A stretch of DNA of 64,000 bases, from the NCBI GenBank assembly GCA_017399005.1, contig JAFQEO010000033.1:1-64000 (forward strand). Reading direction: 5' to 3'. The notes below the pieces were generated by a model that worked only from the letters and a program-made list of their open reading frames with translations, had not been told where the DNA came from and made no database searches. The stretch is from Peptococcaceae bacterium (GTDB lineage: Bacteria > Bacillota > Peptococcia > Peptococcales > Peptococcaceae). How positions within the stretch are numbered: position 1 is the first letter of the stretch; each line of letters opens with the position of its first letter. Shown here piece by piece: positions 35,801-44,031 of this stretch. A program made the translations under genes and the position numbers.

Positions 35801-37105
35801 ATGCGAAATTATACAACACAGATGGATGCGGCAAAACGCGGTATTATTACACCGGAAATGGAGGCCGTAGCCGCAAAAGAATACCGTACAGCAGAAGAAA
35901 TTCGAGATCTGGTGGCAAAGGGGCAAGTGGCGATTTGTGCCAACAGGCTACATACCTGTATTGAACCGAGTGGTGTCGGCTCTATGCTGCGCACAAAAAT
36001 TAATGTAAATCTGGGAGTATCCCGTGATTGTAAAGATTATGATATTGAAATGCAGAAAGTTATGGCAGCAGTGGAACTAGGTGCAGATGCCATTATGGAT
36101 CTGTCATCTCACGGGAATACACAGCCGTTTCGTCAGAAGCTGACAGCGGAATGTCCGGTTATGATTGGAACCGTGCCGGTGTACGACAGTGTGATTCACT
36201 ATCAGCGTGATCTGGCGACTCTTACTGCGAAAGATTTTATTGATGTGATTCGTCTGCATGCGCAGGACGGAGTAGATTTTGTGACAGTGCACTGTGGAAT
36301 TACACGTAAAACGATTGAACAGATTCGTCAGCATAAACGCAAAATGAACATTGTATCAAGAGGCGGGTCACTGGTGTTTGCCTGGATGAGTATGACTGGC
36401 GAAGAAAATCCGTTTTATGAATACTACGATGAAATTCTGGACATCTGCCGGGAGTATGATGTGACGATTTCTCTAGGGGATGCATGCCGGCCGGGCTGTC
36501 TGGCCGATGCCAGCGATGTATGCCAGATTGAGGAACTGGTACGGCTTGGAGAACTGACAAAACGGGCATGGGAGAAAGATGTACAGGTGATGGTGGAAGG
36601 CCCTGGACATATGCCGATGGATCAGATTGCAGCTAATATGAAGCTGCAGCAGACAATCTGCATGGGGGCACCGTTCTATGTGCTCGGCCCGCTGGTAACC
36701 GACATTGCACCGGGTTATGACCACATCACATCTGCTATTGGCGGCGCTATTGCTGCAGCCAGCGGCGCAGCGTTTCTGTGCTATGTAACACCGGCAGAAC
36801 ATCTGGCTCTGCCGAATGTAGAGGATGTGAAACAGGGAATTATCGCATCAAAAATTGCGGCACACGCTGCTGACATTGCCAAGGGGATTCCTCATGCCAG
36901 AGACATCGACGATCAGATGGCAGATGCTCGCCGTACCTTTGACTGGGAAAAACAGTGGGTGTGTTCTATTGATCCGGAAACTGCAAAACAGATTCGGGAT
37001 GACCGCAAACCGGAACACGATGACAGCTGCTCTATGTGCGGAAAATTCTGTGCGGTACGCAGTATGAACAAAGCATTAAATGGAGAATATATTGATATTC
37101 TGTAA
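35801..37105 (+). CDS. thiC: Phosphomethylpyrimidine synthase ThiC
   Basis: A radical-SAM enzyme that rearranges aminoimidazole ribotide into the HMP phosphate moiety of thiamine. At 434 residues it is the compact type without the N-terminal extension of proteobacterial ThiC. Visible signals are ALVICANRLH-like [61 protein letters not shown] and the C-terminal cluster motif CSMCGKFC (CxxCxxxC pattern typical of ThiC). The start is ATG 35801, with AAAGGGA eight bases upstream. Last gene of the operon. Confidence 0.97.
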   Translation: MRNYTTQMDAAKRGIITPEMEAVAAKEYRTAEEIRDLVAKGQVAICANRLHTCIEPSGVGSMLRTKINVNLGVSRDCKDYDIEMQKVMAAVELGADAIMDLSSHGNTQPFRQKLTAECPVMIGTVPVYDSVIHYQRDLATLTAKDFIDVIRLHAQDGVDFVTVHCGITRKTIEQIRQHKRKMNIVSRGGSLVFAWMSMTGEENPFYEYYDEILDICREYDVTISLGDACRPGCLADASDVCQIEELVRLGELTKRAWEKDVQVMVEGPGHMPMDQIAANMKLQQTICMGAPFYVLGPLVTDIAPGYDHITSAIGGAIAAASGAAFLCYVTPAEHLALPNVEDVKQGIIASKIAAHAADIAKGIPHARDIDDQMADARRTFDWEKQWVCSIDPETAKQIRDDRKPEHDDSCSMCGKFCAVRSMNKALNGEYIDIL

Positions 37106-37117
37106 ACGATAACAGAA

Positions 37118-37176
37118 AGAGGCTGATACAAAACCAGTTTTGACTTGCCCAGGGTTTTGTTTCAGCCTCTGTTTTT
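37118..37176 (+). terminator. Intrinsic terminator of the thiamine operon
   Basis: Long arms at 37118-37135 and 37153-37170 (AGAGGCTGA with TCAGCCTCT and ACAAAACC with GGTTTTGT) are followed by GTTTTTGTTTT. The reverse strand is also A/T-rich and could serve the convergent gene. Confidence 0.88.
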
Positions 37177-37194
37177 GTTTTAATTTTATGTGCG

Positions 37195-38049
37195 TTATCG
37201 TTTTCCCAACTGCCAGAATGCTACTGCGCTGGCTGCTGCCACGTTTAGAGAATCTACACCGTGGGTCATAGGAATTTTTACCGTGTAGTCGCAGTCGGCA
37301 ATGGTGCTTTGTGCGAGGCCATCCCCTTCGGTACCAAGAATAATTGCCAGTTTTTCTTCTGCCATAAGCTGCGGGTCATCAATAGAAACCGAATTGTCGC
37401 TCAGTGCCATGGCAGCTGTTTTAAAGCCCAGATTCTGCAGTTCAGAGATAACCGGCTGCGGCCAGTTATCGGCAAAGGTCCATGGAATCTGAAAAACGGT
37501 ACCCATACTTACCCTGCTGGCTCTGCGGTAAAGCGGGTCGCTGCAGCCCGGTGTGAGAATTATGGCATCCATATTCAGAGCTGCTGCGGAACGGAAAATA
37601 GCACCGATGTTAGTCGGGTTCATAACCTGCTCCAGAATTGCAATGCGGCGGCTGTTTGCGCACAGTTCCGCCACAGATGGCAAAGCCCGGCGACGCATCA
37701 CGCAGAGAGCACCGCGAGTCAGCTGAAAGCCGGTAAGCTGTGTCAGTACATCAAACGGAGCAGTATAAACCGGAATATCTGCACACCGTGCAATAATATC
37801 GTTTGCTTCACCGGTGATATGTTTCTGTTCTACCAGAAGAGATACTGGCTCATAACCGGCATTCAGTGCCCGTTCGATAACTTTTGGGCTCTCGGCAATA
37901 AACAGACCGTGCGATGGCTCATAATAATGCAGAAGCTGGTTTTCCGTCAATCGTGCGTAAAAATCCAGTTCCGGTGCAGAAAAGTCTGTGATTTCATGTA
38001 TGTGCGATGGATAAATGGAAGTTGCTGCTGAAATTTTGTAATCTGGCAT
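37195..38049 (-). CDS. TrmH/SpoU-family RNA 2'-O-methyltransferase
   Basis: A 284-residue RNA methyltransferase that uses SAM bound in a trefoil knot. An N-terminal substrate-recruitment domain (about 30-110, with LFIAESPKVIERALNAGYEP) precedes the SpoU core: VMNPTNIGAIFRSAAALNMD, MGTVFQIPW, IILGTEGDGLA and KIPMTHGVDSLNVAAASAVAFW at the end. The target, rRNA or tRNA, is not fixed by sequence. The start is ATG 38049-38047, with GGGAGGGG upstream. The much longer reading frame would run through the promoter at 38116-38144 and is rejected. A single gene. Confidence 0.92.
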   Translation of the reverse strand: MPDYKISAATSIYPSHIHEITDFSAPELDFYARLTENQLLHYYEPSHGLFIAESPKVIERALNAGYEPVSLLVEQKHITGEANDIIARCADIPVYTAPFDVLTQLTGFQLTRGALCVMRRRALPSVAELCANSRRIAILEQVMNPTNIGAIFRSAAALNMDAIILTPGCSDPLYRRASRVSMGTVFQIPWTFADNWPQPVISELQNLGFKTAAMALSDNSVSIDDPQLMAEEKLAIILGTEGDGLAQSTIADCDYTVKIPMTHGVDSLNVAAASAVAFWQLGKR

Positions 38050-38115
38050 AAACGTGATACCCCTCCCGAAAGAGAAAACAGATTGCAAACAGAATGTTAC
38101 TGCAAATAATATAAC

Positions 38116-38144
38116 ATTATAGCCACAGGGCGCAGGACTGTCAA
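38116..38144 (-). promoter_or_regulatory. Consensus promoter of the SpoU methyltransferase gene
   Basis: On the reverse strand a perfect TTGACA (38144-38139) and a perfect TATAAT (38121-38116) are 17 bases apart. Confidence 0.92.
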
Positions 38145-38176
38145 ATGTGGATTTTAACGGATTCTTGATATAAATA

Positions 38177-38208
38177 AAACACCTGCAAGGTTTCAATTGC
38201 AGGTGTTT
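38177..38208 (-). terminator. Terminator-like hairpin between divergent promoters
   Basis: AAACACCTGCAA (38177-38188) pairs perfectly with TTGCAGGTGTTT (38197-38208). Only the reverse strand has a T-rich tail (TTTTATTTAT). It overlaps the -35 of the rightward promoter, so it could also act as an operator. Role uncertain. Confidence 0.5.
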
Positions 38209-38224
38209 CGTGGTAAGATATAAT
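38197..38224 (+). promoter_or_regulatory. Promoter of the AI-2E/YtvI permease gene
   Basis: TTGCAG (38197-38202) and TATAAT (38219-38224) have a 16-base spacer. The -35 lies inside the 3' arm of the hairpin above. Confidence 0.65.
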
Positions 38225-38261
38225 AAATTTGTTTTCTGAAAAGACGGAAGGGGCTTGCATT

Positions 38262-39335
38262 ATGATTACCGAAAAGCGTAAAAATTTTCTCATAAACTTT
38301 GCCTATTTTACAGTGATTGCGGTGCTTGCCGCGGTGCTGATACTTTATATTATGCCTCTGGCATCGCCGTTTGTGATTGGCTTTGTGATTGCCTGGGCAC
38401 TACAGAAACCGATTCGATTTCTGCGGGGCAGAATTCCGCTGCCAGATAAACTGATTGCAATGGGCTCTGTGCTGCTGTTTTACGCAACCATTGGTTTTTT
38501 GATTTCGCTGGCCGGAATCAAGGCATTTTCTGAGATTGCATCGCTGATTGCCAGCCTGCCGCGGATATACAGTGTTCATGTACAGCCGTTTTTGTGGGAT
38601 GTGCTGGTGGGCGTGGAAAACATTTTTATGGATATGGACCCTGCACTGGTAGCAGCAATTAATGATATGAGCCGTCAGTTTTTACAGTCGATTGGTGAAC
38701 TGGTAACCGGCTGGTCTGTGACTACAATGAGTATTCTCTCCAGTCTGGCATCGTCACTGCCAGCTCTGTTTATTAAAATTGTGCTGATGATTATCTCTAC
38801 ATTCTTTATTGCGATCGATTATGATAAACTGACCGGGTTCTGTATGCGGCAGCTCAGTGACCGTGGCAAAAATCTGTTTGTGCAGATTAAAGAATATCTG
38901 GTTGGCACCTTGTGGGTATGTGTGCGTTCTTATGTGCTCATTATGTCCATTACCTTTGTGGAGCTTTCTATTCTGCTGACGTTTATCGGCATTGAACATT
39001 CGGTGATTGTAGCATTCTGTACAGCCATTTTTGATATTCTGCCGGTACTCGGCACCGGCGGGATTATGATTCCGTGGGCGGTGCTGACAGCCGTTGGAGG
39101 AAATTATATCCTTGGGCTGAAACTGTTTGTTGTATATATTGTGGTAACCGTGGTGCGTAATATTATTGAGCCGAAAATCGTAGGCGGGCAGCTTGGGCTG
39201 CATCCAATTGTCACTCTGACCAGCATGTTTGTAGGGGTACAGCTGCTGGGTGTTGTGGGGCTGTTCGGGTTCCCGATTGGCTTGTCGCTGCTGCGCTATC
39301 TGAATGACCACGGTGTAATTAAAATTTTAAAATAA
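38262..39335 (+). CDS. AI-2E family / YtvI-like membrane permease
   Basis: A 357-residue polytopic protein of the AI-2E transporter superfamily, with about eight membrane helices: two N-terminal helices (FAYFTVIAVLAAVLILYIM, LASPFVIGFVIAWAL), a long amphipathic middle region, and a final helical bundle with the family's IFDILPVLGTGGIMIPWAVL and EPKIVGGQLGLHPIVTLTSM. Within the family it is most like YtvI proteins of spore-forming Bacillota, but that label does not prove sporulation here. The substrate is unknown. The start is ATG 38262, with GGAAGGGG upstream. Monocistronic. Confidence 0.88.
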   Translation: MITEKRKNFLINFAYFTVIAVLAAVLILYIMPLASPFVIGFVIAWALQKPIRFLRGRIPLPDKLIAMGSVLLFYATIGFLISLAGIKAFSEIASLIASLPRIYSVHVQPFLWDVLVGVENIFMDMDPALVAAINDMSRQFLQSIGELVTGWSVTTMSILSSLASSLPALFIKIVLMIISTFFIAIDYDKLTGFCMRQLSDRGKNLFVQIKEYLVGTLWVCVRSYVLIMSITFVELSILLTFIGIEHSVIVAFCTAIFDILPVLGTGGIMIPWAVLTAVGGNYILGLKLFVVYIVVTVVRNIIEPKIVGGQLGLHPIVTLTSMFVGVQLLGVVGLFGFPIGLSLLRYLNDHGVIKILK

Positions 39336-39347
39336 TTTCGTAACGGG

Positions 39348-39394
39348 ATCCCGGTTTTATTCTGTGGATAGCAGACTAAAACCGGGATTTTTTT
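39348..39394 (+). terminator. Intrinsic terminator of the YtvI-like gene
   Basis: ATCCCGGTTTTA (39348-39359) pairs with TAAAACCGGGAT (39377-39388), followed by TTTTTT. Confidence 0.92.
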
Positions 39395-39457
39395 CGTGCT
39401 GGATTCTGTATAATCATGCAGAAACAGCAAGATTATTGCGCCGTGACACGGTGAATA

Positions 39458-39466
39458 TGGTATAAT
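39458..39466 (+). promoter_or_regulatory. Extended -10 promoter of the DUF2804 gene
   Basis: TGGTATAAT (39458-39466) is an extended -10 element. No good -35 is visible at 16-18 bases. Confidence 0.55.
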
Positions 39467-39501
39467 ACAATCAGAAAAATTATAGATGAGGGGGCTTGTT
39501 T

Positions 39502-40533
39502 ATGCAGTATGAGATTACAGAAGCTATTCCGCTTCTGGATGAGAAGGGTAATTTAACAAAAGCCGGTTATGCAAAAAAACTGCTGCCGGTTTATGACCGC
39601 ACAAAAGTAAAAGGCGGTAAAACCCGTCTGAAAGAATGGGATTATTATTATGTAGGCAATGACCAGTTTGGCGTGGCTTTGACGATTGCAGACAACAGCT
39701 ATATGGGGCTGGATTCTATTTCGTTTCTCTGGTTTGGAGACGAACCGTGGGAAATCACCAAAGGGCCAATTCGCCTCTTTCCGATGGGAAAAACAAATCT
39801 GCCTTCCACCTCAAAAGAAGGGGTTACCTCTATTTTCGGCAAAGGCTATGAAATGGTATTTCGCGTGGAAGAAGGCAAACGTATCCTGACAGCGCATATG
39901 GATGATTTTAAAGACGGACAGCCCATTGACATTCATATTACACTGACAGATGAACCGGAAGAATCCATGGTAATCTGTACACCGTTTGAAAAAGAAGCGC
40001 ATTTTTATTACAATCAGAAAATTAACTGTATGCGTGCAAAAGGCAGTGTAAAACTGGCTGGGAAACTGTACACCATGGAGCCGGAAACATCTTTTGGTGT
40101 GCTGGACTGGGGCCGCGGTGTGTGGACATATCATAATACCTGGTACTGGGGTTCGGCTTCGGGGCTGGTGGACGGTGTGGATTTCGGGTTTAATATCGGC
40201 TACGGTTTTGGTGATACCAGTGCTGCCAGCGAGAATATGCTGTTCTATAATGGAAAGGCACATAAATTATCGCAGGTAACATTCCAGATCCCTATGAAAA
40301 ACGGAAAAGAAGATTACCTCAAACCGTGGAAATTTACCAGTGATGACGGCCGTTTTGAAATGGATTTTGAACCGATTATCAACCGTCAGTCCAATACCGA
40401 TTTAAAACTGCTGAAAAGCTTGCAGAATCAGGTGTTTGGGCGCTTCAACGGCAAGGCCGTACTGGATGACGGAACTGTGCTGAACATCGAAAATCTCATC
40501 GGTTTTGCGGAAAAAGTAGAAAATGCATGGTAA
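39502..40533 (+). CDS. DUF2804 family protein
   Basis: A 343-residue soluble, beta-rich protein. It opens QYEITEAIPLLDEKGNL and contains RLKEWDYYYVGNDQFGVALTI, the FGVLDWGRGVWTYHNTWYWG stretch and GFNIGYGFGDTSAASENM, which are the conserved parts of DUF2804. No biochemical function is established, although the fold is thought to resemble lipocalin-like hydroxysteroid/carotenoid proteins. The start is ATG 39502, with GAGGGGGC six bases upstream. A single gene with its own promoter. Confidence 0.88.
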   Translation: MQYEITEAIPLLDEKGNLTKAGYAKKLLPVYDRTKVKGGKTRLKEWDYYYVGNDQFGVALTIADNSYMGLDSISFLWFGDEPWEITKGPIRLFPMGKTNLPSTSKEGVTSIFGKGYEMVFRVEEGKRILTAHMDDFKDGQPIDIHITLTDEPEESMVICTPFEKEAHFYYNQKINCMRAKGSVKLAGKLYTMEPETSFGVLDWGRGVWTYHNTWYWGSASGLVDGVDFGFNIGYGFGDTSAASENMLFYNGKAHKLSQVTFQIPMKNGKEDYLKPWKFTSDDGRFEMDFEPIINRQSNTDLKLLKSLQNQVFGRFNGKAVLDDGTVLNIENLIGFAEKVENAW

Positions 40534-40547
40534 TCAATAATTTTTAG

Positions 40548-40576
40548 TTGCAAAAGGAAAAAAATTGCTTTAATAT
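40548..40576 (+). promoter_or_regulatory. Promoter of guaA
   Basis: TTGCAA (40548-40553) and TAATAT (40571-40576) have a 17-base spacer. No purine riboswitch signature is visible in the 70-base leader. Confidence 0.65.
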
Positions 40577-40648
40577 AATAAACATGAAAATAAATTGTTT
40601 CATACAAGGACTCAGTTTATTGAATTTAAATCAAAGGAGATCGTAATT

Positions 40649-41941
40649 ATGAAACAGGACATGATTGTTGTTCTTGACCTGGGCAGCACTGAAAATACCG
40701 TTGTTGCTCGCCAGATTCGTGATTTAGGGGTGTACAGTGAAATTCATCCTCATGACATCACCGTAGAAGAATTAAACAAACTGGAAAACGTAAAAGGGAT
40801 TATCTTAAACGGCGGTGCAAACCGTGTTGTTGACGGCGTTGCTGTTGATGTAGCACCAGAAATCTACACCTGCGGTTATCCAGTGATCTCGATTGACCAT
40901 CCAACCGCAAAATGCGAAAAACAGTATGCAGCACTGCTGGACGAAGCAGAAATGAAAGCATTCCTCTTTGATGTATGTAAAGCAGAAGCAAACTGGAATA
41001 TGAAAAACTTTATTGAAGACCAGGTAGAACTGGTGCGTCGTCAGGTTGGCGATAAAAAAGTTCTGCTGGCATTATCCGGCGGGGTAGACTCCTCCGTAGT
41101 AGCAGCTCTGCTGTTAAAAGCTATCGGCGATCAGCTGACATGCGTACATGTAAACCACGGTTTAATGCGTAAAGATGAATCCGAAAGCGTTGTAGACGTA
41201 TTCCGCAACCAGCTGAACGCAAACCTGATTTACGTAGACGCTACCGAACGTTTCCTGGGCAAACTGGAAAACGTGGCTGATCCAGAACAGAAACGTAAAA
41301 TCATCGGCGGCGAATTTATCCGCGTATTTGAAGAAGAAGCAAGAAAACTGGAAGGCATCGATTTCCTGGGGCAGGGTACTATTTATCCTGACATCATTGA
41401 AAGCGGTACCAAAACAGCAAAAATGGTAAAATCTCACCACAACGTAGGCGGTCTGCCTGAAGACCTGCAGTTTGAACTGGTTGAACCATTAAAACAGCTG
41501 TTCAAGGACGAAGTTCGCGCAGCAGGTGTTGAACTGGGTCTGCCAGCACACATGGTATATCGTCAGCCATTCCCTGGACCAGGTTTAGGCGTACGCTGCC
41601 TGGGCGCTATCACCCGTGACCGTCTGGAAGCAGTGCGTGAATCCGACGCAATTCTGCGTGAAGAATTTGCAAAAGCCGGCCTGGACAAAAAAGTATGGCA
41701 GTACTTCACCGTAGTGCCTGACTTCAAATCTGTTGGTATGAAAAACCACCAGAGAAGCTTCGACTACACTGTTATCATCCGTGCAATCAATACCATCGAT
41801 GCTATGACAGCAACCATCGAACGCTTAGACTGGGATATCTTAGAAGTAATCACCAACAGAATTCTGGCAGAAGTTCCAAACGTAAACCGCGTTTGCTACG
41901 ACATGTCTCCAAAACCACCAGCAACCATCGAATTCGAATAA
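40649..41941 (+). CDS. guaA: GMP synthase with truncated, cysteine-less glutaminase domain
   Basis: Aminates XMP to GMP with ATP. The synthetase half is complete: P-loop LALSGGVDSSVVAALL (SGGVDSS at residues 143-149), VHVNHGLMR, GQGTIYPDIIES, HHNVGGLPE, RQPFPGPGLGVRC and the dimerisation end. The amidotransferase half is abnormal. It starts normally (VVLDLGSTENTVVARQIRDL) but jumps from YPVISIDHP near residue 85 to the linker, lacking the GxCxG nucleophile segment and the His/Glu pair. The protein is 430 residues instead of about 510-525. It probably uses free ammonia or a separate glutaminase. The reading frame is intact and the start (ATG 40649) has AAAGGAGA upstream, so it is not a pseudogene. 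Confidence 0.95.
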   Translation: MKQDMIVVLDLGSTENTVVARQIRDLGVYSEIHPHDITVEELNKLENVKGIILNGGANRVVDGVAVDVAPEIYTCGYPVISIDHPTAKCEKQYAALLDEAEMKAFLFDVCKAEANWNMKNFIEDQVELVRRQVGDKKVLLALSGGVDSSVVAALLLKAIGDQLTCVHVNHGLMRKDESESVVDVFRNQLNANLIYVDATERFLGKLENVADPEQKRKIIGGEFIRVFEEEARKLEGIDFLGQGTIYPDIIESGTKTAKMVKSHHNVGGLPEDLQFELVEPLKQLFKDEVRAAGVELGLPAHMVYRQPFPGPGLGVRCLGAITRDRLEAVRESDAILREEFAKAGLDKKVWQYFTVVPDFKSVGMKNHQRSFDYTVIIRAINTIDAMTATIERLDWDILEVITNRILAEVPNVNRVCYDMSPKPPATIEFE

Positions 41942-41959
41942 GATATATTGAATCCACAT

Positions 41960-42001
41960 ATAACCTCATCTGCAATTATCCGCAGATGGGGTTATTTTTA
42001 T
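41960..42001 (+). terminator. Intrinsic terminator of guaA
   Basis: ATAACCTCATCTGC (41960-41973) pairs with GCAGATGGGGTTAT (41982-41995), then TTTTTA. Confidence 0.92.
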
Positions 42002-42059
42002 ATACGGCATGAAAAAAATATGTTATACTAATATAGAATGAAAACCAAGGAGGCAGCTT

Positions 42060-42929
42060 ATGGAACAGCATGATAAAATACAGATTTTTGAAGAGAAGCG
42101 CATCCGAACCGCGTGGGACGAAGAAAAAGAAGAATGGTACTTTTCTATCGTTGATGTGGTGGCAGTACTGACCGACCAGCCTGATCAACGTCGGGCGGCA
42201 AAGTATTGGAGTGTATTAAAAACCCGTCTTAAAAAAGAGGGCAGTGAACTGACTACAAATTGTAGTCAGTTGAAAATGACTGCGTTAGACGGGAAAAAGC
42301 GTATGACAGATGTTGCGGATACCGAACAGCTTTTGCGAATCATTCAGTCCATTCCTTCGCCTAAGGCAGAGCCGTTTAAACTGTGGCTGGCACAGGTTGG
42401 CCGGGAGCGAATCGAGGAAACCATCGACCCGGAACTGACCATTGAGCGTGCGCTGGAAACCTATCTCAAAAAGGGATATACCCGTGAATGGATTAATCAG
42501 CGACTTCAGGCAATTCAGGTTCGCAAAGAACTGACTGACGAGTGGGATGCCCGCGGAGTGCAAAAAGGCGTAGAATATGCTATTCTCACCGATGAAATAT
42601 CCCGTGCGTGGTCTGGAATGTCAACACGGCAGTATAAAAACTTTAAAGGATTGAAAAAAGAAAATCTGCGTGACAATATGACGACGCTGGAGCTTGTACT
42701 GAATATGCTGGCAGAAGCCACTACCACTGAGATTTCAAAGCAAAAAGCTCCAGAAACCTTTTCCGATAATATCGAGGTTGCCCGTGCAGGCGGCAAAGTA
42801 GCCGGTGATGCCCGCAGAGCGATTGAAGTGCAAACAGGAACCCCAGTTATTACATCGAAGAATGCCGCTCAGTTAAATCAGATTGTTACCCGGTTGATTG
42901 AGGGCACTGTTGTGGAAGATAACAGCTAG
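42060..42929 (+). CDS. BRO-N domain antirepressor-like protein
   Basis: A 289-residue protein. Residues about 5-110 match the BRO-N/DinD-like domain found in phage antirepressors and DNA-damage-inducible proteins (IRTAWDEEKEEWYFSIVDVV, YWSVLKTRLKKEG, MTDVADTEQLLRIIQSIPSP, AEPFKLWLAQVGRERIEE). The rest is helical, with GYTREWINQRLQAIQVRKEL and a C-terminal SDNIEVARAGGKVAGDARRA stretch. Related proteins bind DNA or repressors. A stand-alone copy outside a prophage often marks an accessory region, and here it is the left edge of one. AAGGAGG precedes the ATG. Confidence 0.85.
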   Translation: MEQHDKIQIFEEKRIRTAWDEEKEEWYFSIVDVVAVLTDQPDQRRAAKYWSVLKTRLKKEGSELTTNCSQLKMTALDGKKRMTDVADTEQLLRIIQSIPSPKAEPFKLWLAQVGRERIEETIDPELTIERALETYLKKGYTREWINQRLQAIQVRKELTDEWDARGVQKGVEYAILTDEISRAWSGMSTRQYKNFKGLKKENLRDNMTTLELVLNMLAEATTTEISKQKAPETFSDNIEVARAGGKVAGDARRAIEVQTGTPVITSKNAAQLNQIVTRLIEGTVVEDNS

Positions 42930-42943
42930 GAATAGAGTATATG

Positions 42944-42978
42944 GCAGTGGTTATTGTGATGTGACCACTGCTTTTTTG
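42944..42978 (+). terminator. Intrinsic terminator of the BRO-N gene
   Basis: GCAGTGGT (42944-42951) pairs with ACCACTGC (42964-42971), then TTTTTTG. Confidence 0.9.
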
Positions 42979-43003
42979 TTCTTATGCTGAAATATGTTAC
43001 AAT
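42976..43003 (+). promoter_or_regulatory. Possible promoter upstream of the MerR-type gene
   Basis: TTGTTC (42976-42981) and TACAAT (42998-43003) have a 16-base spacer. It partly overlaps the preceding terminator's T tract. Confidence 0.45.
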
Positions 43004-43019
43004 AAAATAGAAAAAATGC

Positions 43020-43051
43020 TTGACGGGGAGATTGTCCCCGCCCTGTATGAT
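43020..43051 (+). promoter_or_regulatory. MerR-style promoter with long spacer and dyad
   Basis: TTGACG (43020-43025) and TATGAT (43046-43051) are 20 bases apart. The spacer region carries the perfect dyad CGGGGA (43024-43029) and TCCCCG (43035-43040). A 19-20 base spacer containing a dyad is the classic arrangement activated by MerR regulators. It precedes a MerR-type gene and may be autoregulated. Confidence 0.55.
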
Positions 43052-43075
43052 AGTGTCAGAGAGGAGGTAATCGAT

Positions 43076-43777
43076 ATGATTTCAACAAAAGAAGTTACTG
43101 AACAGCTTGGAATTGATAAGGAACGCATTAAATATTATAAAAGAATGAATGTGTTTTGTGCGGAAAGTGAACGTTCCGGGTATTATACGGAAAATGATGT
43201 TAAGAATTTAAGAAAACTTGTTATGCTGGGAAAAGCCGGACTTACCTGTGACGATATAAAAAAAGCACAGTCTGGAGAGACAACTTTAATGGAAGTGCTT
43301 ACAGAACGCAGACAGAAAATTAAAGAAAAGATGGAACGGATGCTGGGCTCTCTATGCTTATCACAGGACCTGCTTGCAAATGATGTACAGTATGAATCGC
43401 TGGAAATAGATCGATTCTGGAAGATTGTTAATCAGCGTGAAGATGAAGGGAAAGAGTTTATGGAATTTGAGGAAGAGGATATTCCTCTCTGCCTCATTCG
43501 AACTGTGCAGTGCCCGTATTGCGATGCGGAACAGGACATTGATTTAGAGGAATATGTATATGATGAAAATCCTGAAGATGAAAATGATGCGGATTCTGAC
43601 ATTATATACAGCGTAGACAGTGAAGAAAATTATGATTGTGAATGTTGCGGAGAAACATTCCGTGTGATGGGATGGACAAGGGAATATCCGGTTAATCCGT
43701 ATTATCCAGAAGACATTTCTGTTTTAAATATAAGAGAGATTGAGGATGGCGAGGAGGAAGAGGATGATTATGAATAA
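43076..43777 (+). CDS. MerR-type regulator with zinc-ribbon C-terminus
   Basis: A 233-residue protein. Residues 1-70 form a MerR winged helix (STKEVTEQLGIDKERIKYYK, then YYTENDVKNLRKLVMLGKAG). Residues 75-120 are a helical dimerisation segment. The C-terminal half carries paired cysteines, CPYC and CECC, about 45 residues apart, likely a zinc ribbon, and ends in an acidic tail (EDGEEEEDDYE). This combination suggests a regulator or DNA/protein-binding factor rather than a standard metal sensor. The start is ATG 43076, with GAGGAGG eight bases upstream. A longer frame from 43016 would begin inside the promoter. Confidence 0.78.
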   Translation: MISTKEVTEQLGIDKERIKYYKRMNVFCAESERSGYYTENDVKNLRKLVMLGKAGLTCDDIKKAQSGETTLMEVLTERRQKIKEKMERMLGSLCLSQDLLANDVQYESLEIDRFWKIVNQREDEGKEFMEFEEEDIPLCLIRTVQCPYCDAEQDIDLEEYVYDENPEDENDADSDIIYSVDSEENYDCECCGETFRVMGWTREYPVNPYYPEDISVLNIREIEDGEEEEDDYE

Positions 43778-43834
43778 AAATATCTGTACTTTATTCATAA
43801 GCTGCTTACAACCAATATAGAATTTAAATTCTTA

Positions 43835-43863
43835 TTGACCTGCACCTGATAAAATGATATAGT
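43835..43863 (+). promoter_or_regulatory. Promoter of the 44032 gene leader
   Basis: TTGACC (43835-43840) and TATAGT (43858-43863) have a 17-base spacer. Transcription from it gives a leader of about 160 bases. Confidence 0.75.
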
Positions 43864-43919
43864 ACTAAATGTAAAGCTGAATAACATGCTGGTTGTCTTA
43901 CAAATCGGGGGCAATTGGA

Positions 43920-44005
43920 TTTACAAGAGTACTAGAGGTCGAGTTGTAAATAAGTATATTACATTTATAGGGTGTAGTGTGTTTATTTACAGCTCGACTT
44001 TTTTG
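43920..44005 (+). promoter_or_regulatory. Putative attenuator: terminator with competing antiterminator
   Basis: A 16-bp terminator stem (43938-43953 with 43983-43998) is followed by TTTTTTG. Its 5' arm contains TTGTAAA (43944-43950), which can instead pair with TTTACAA (43920-43926). The two structures exclude each other, as expected for a regulated leader. The signal is unknown and matches no riboswitch class I recognise. Confidence 0.6.
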
Positions 44006-44031
44006 TTTGCGCGAATAAGGAGGTACTTAAA

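Noticed and set aside
40577-40648. Purine riboswitch before guaA
   Set aside because: The leader is short and AT-rich and shows none of the conserved aptamer loops.
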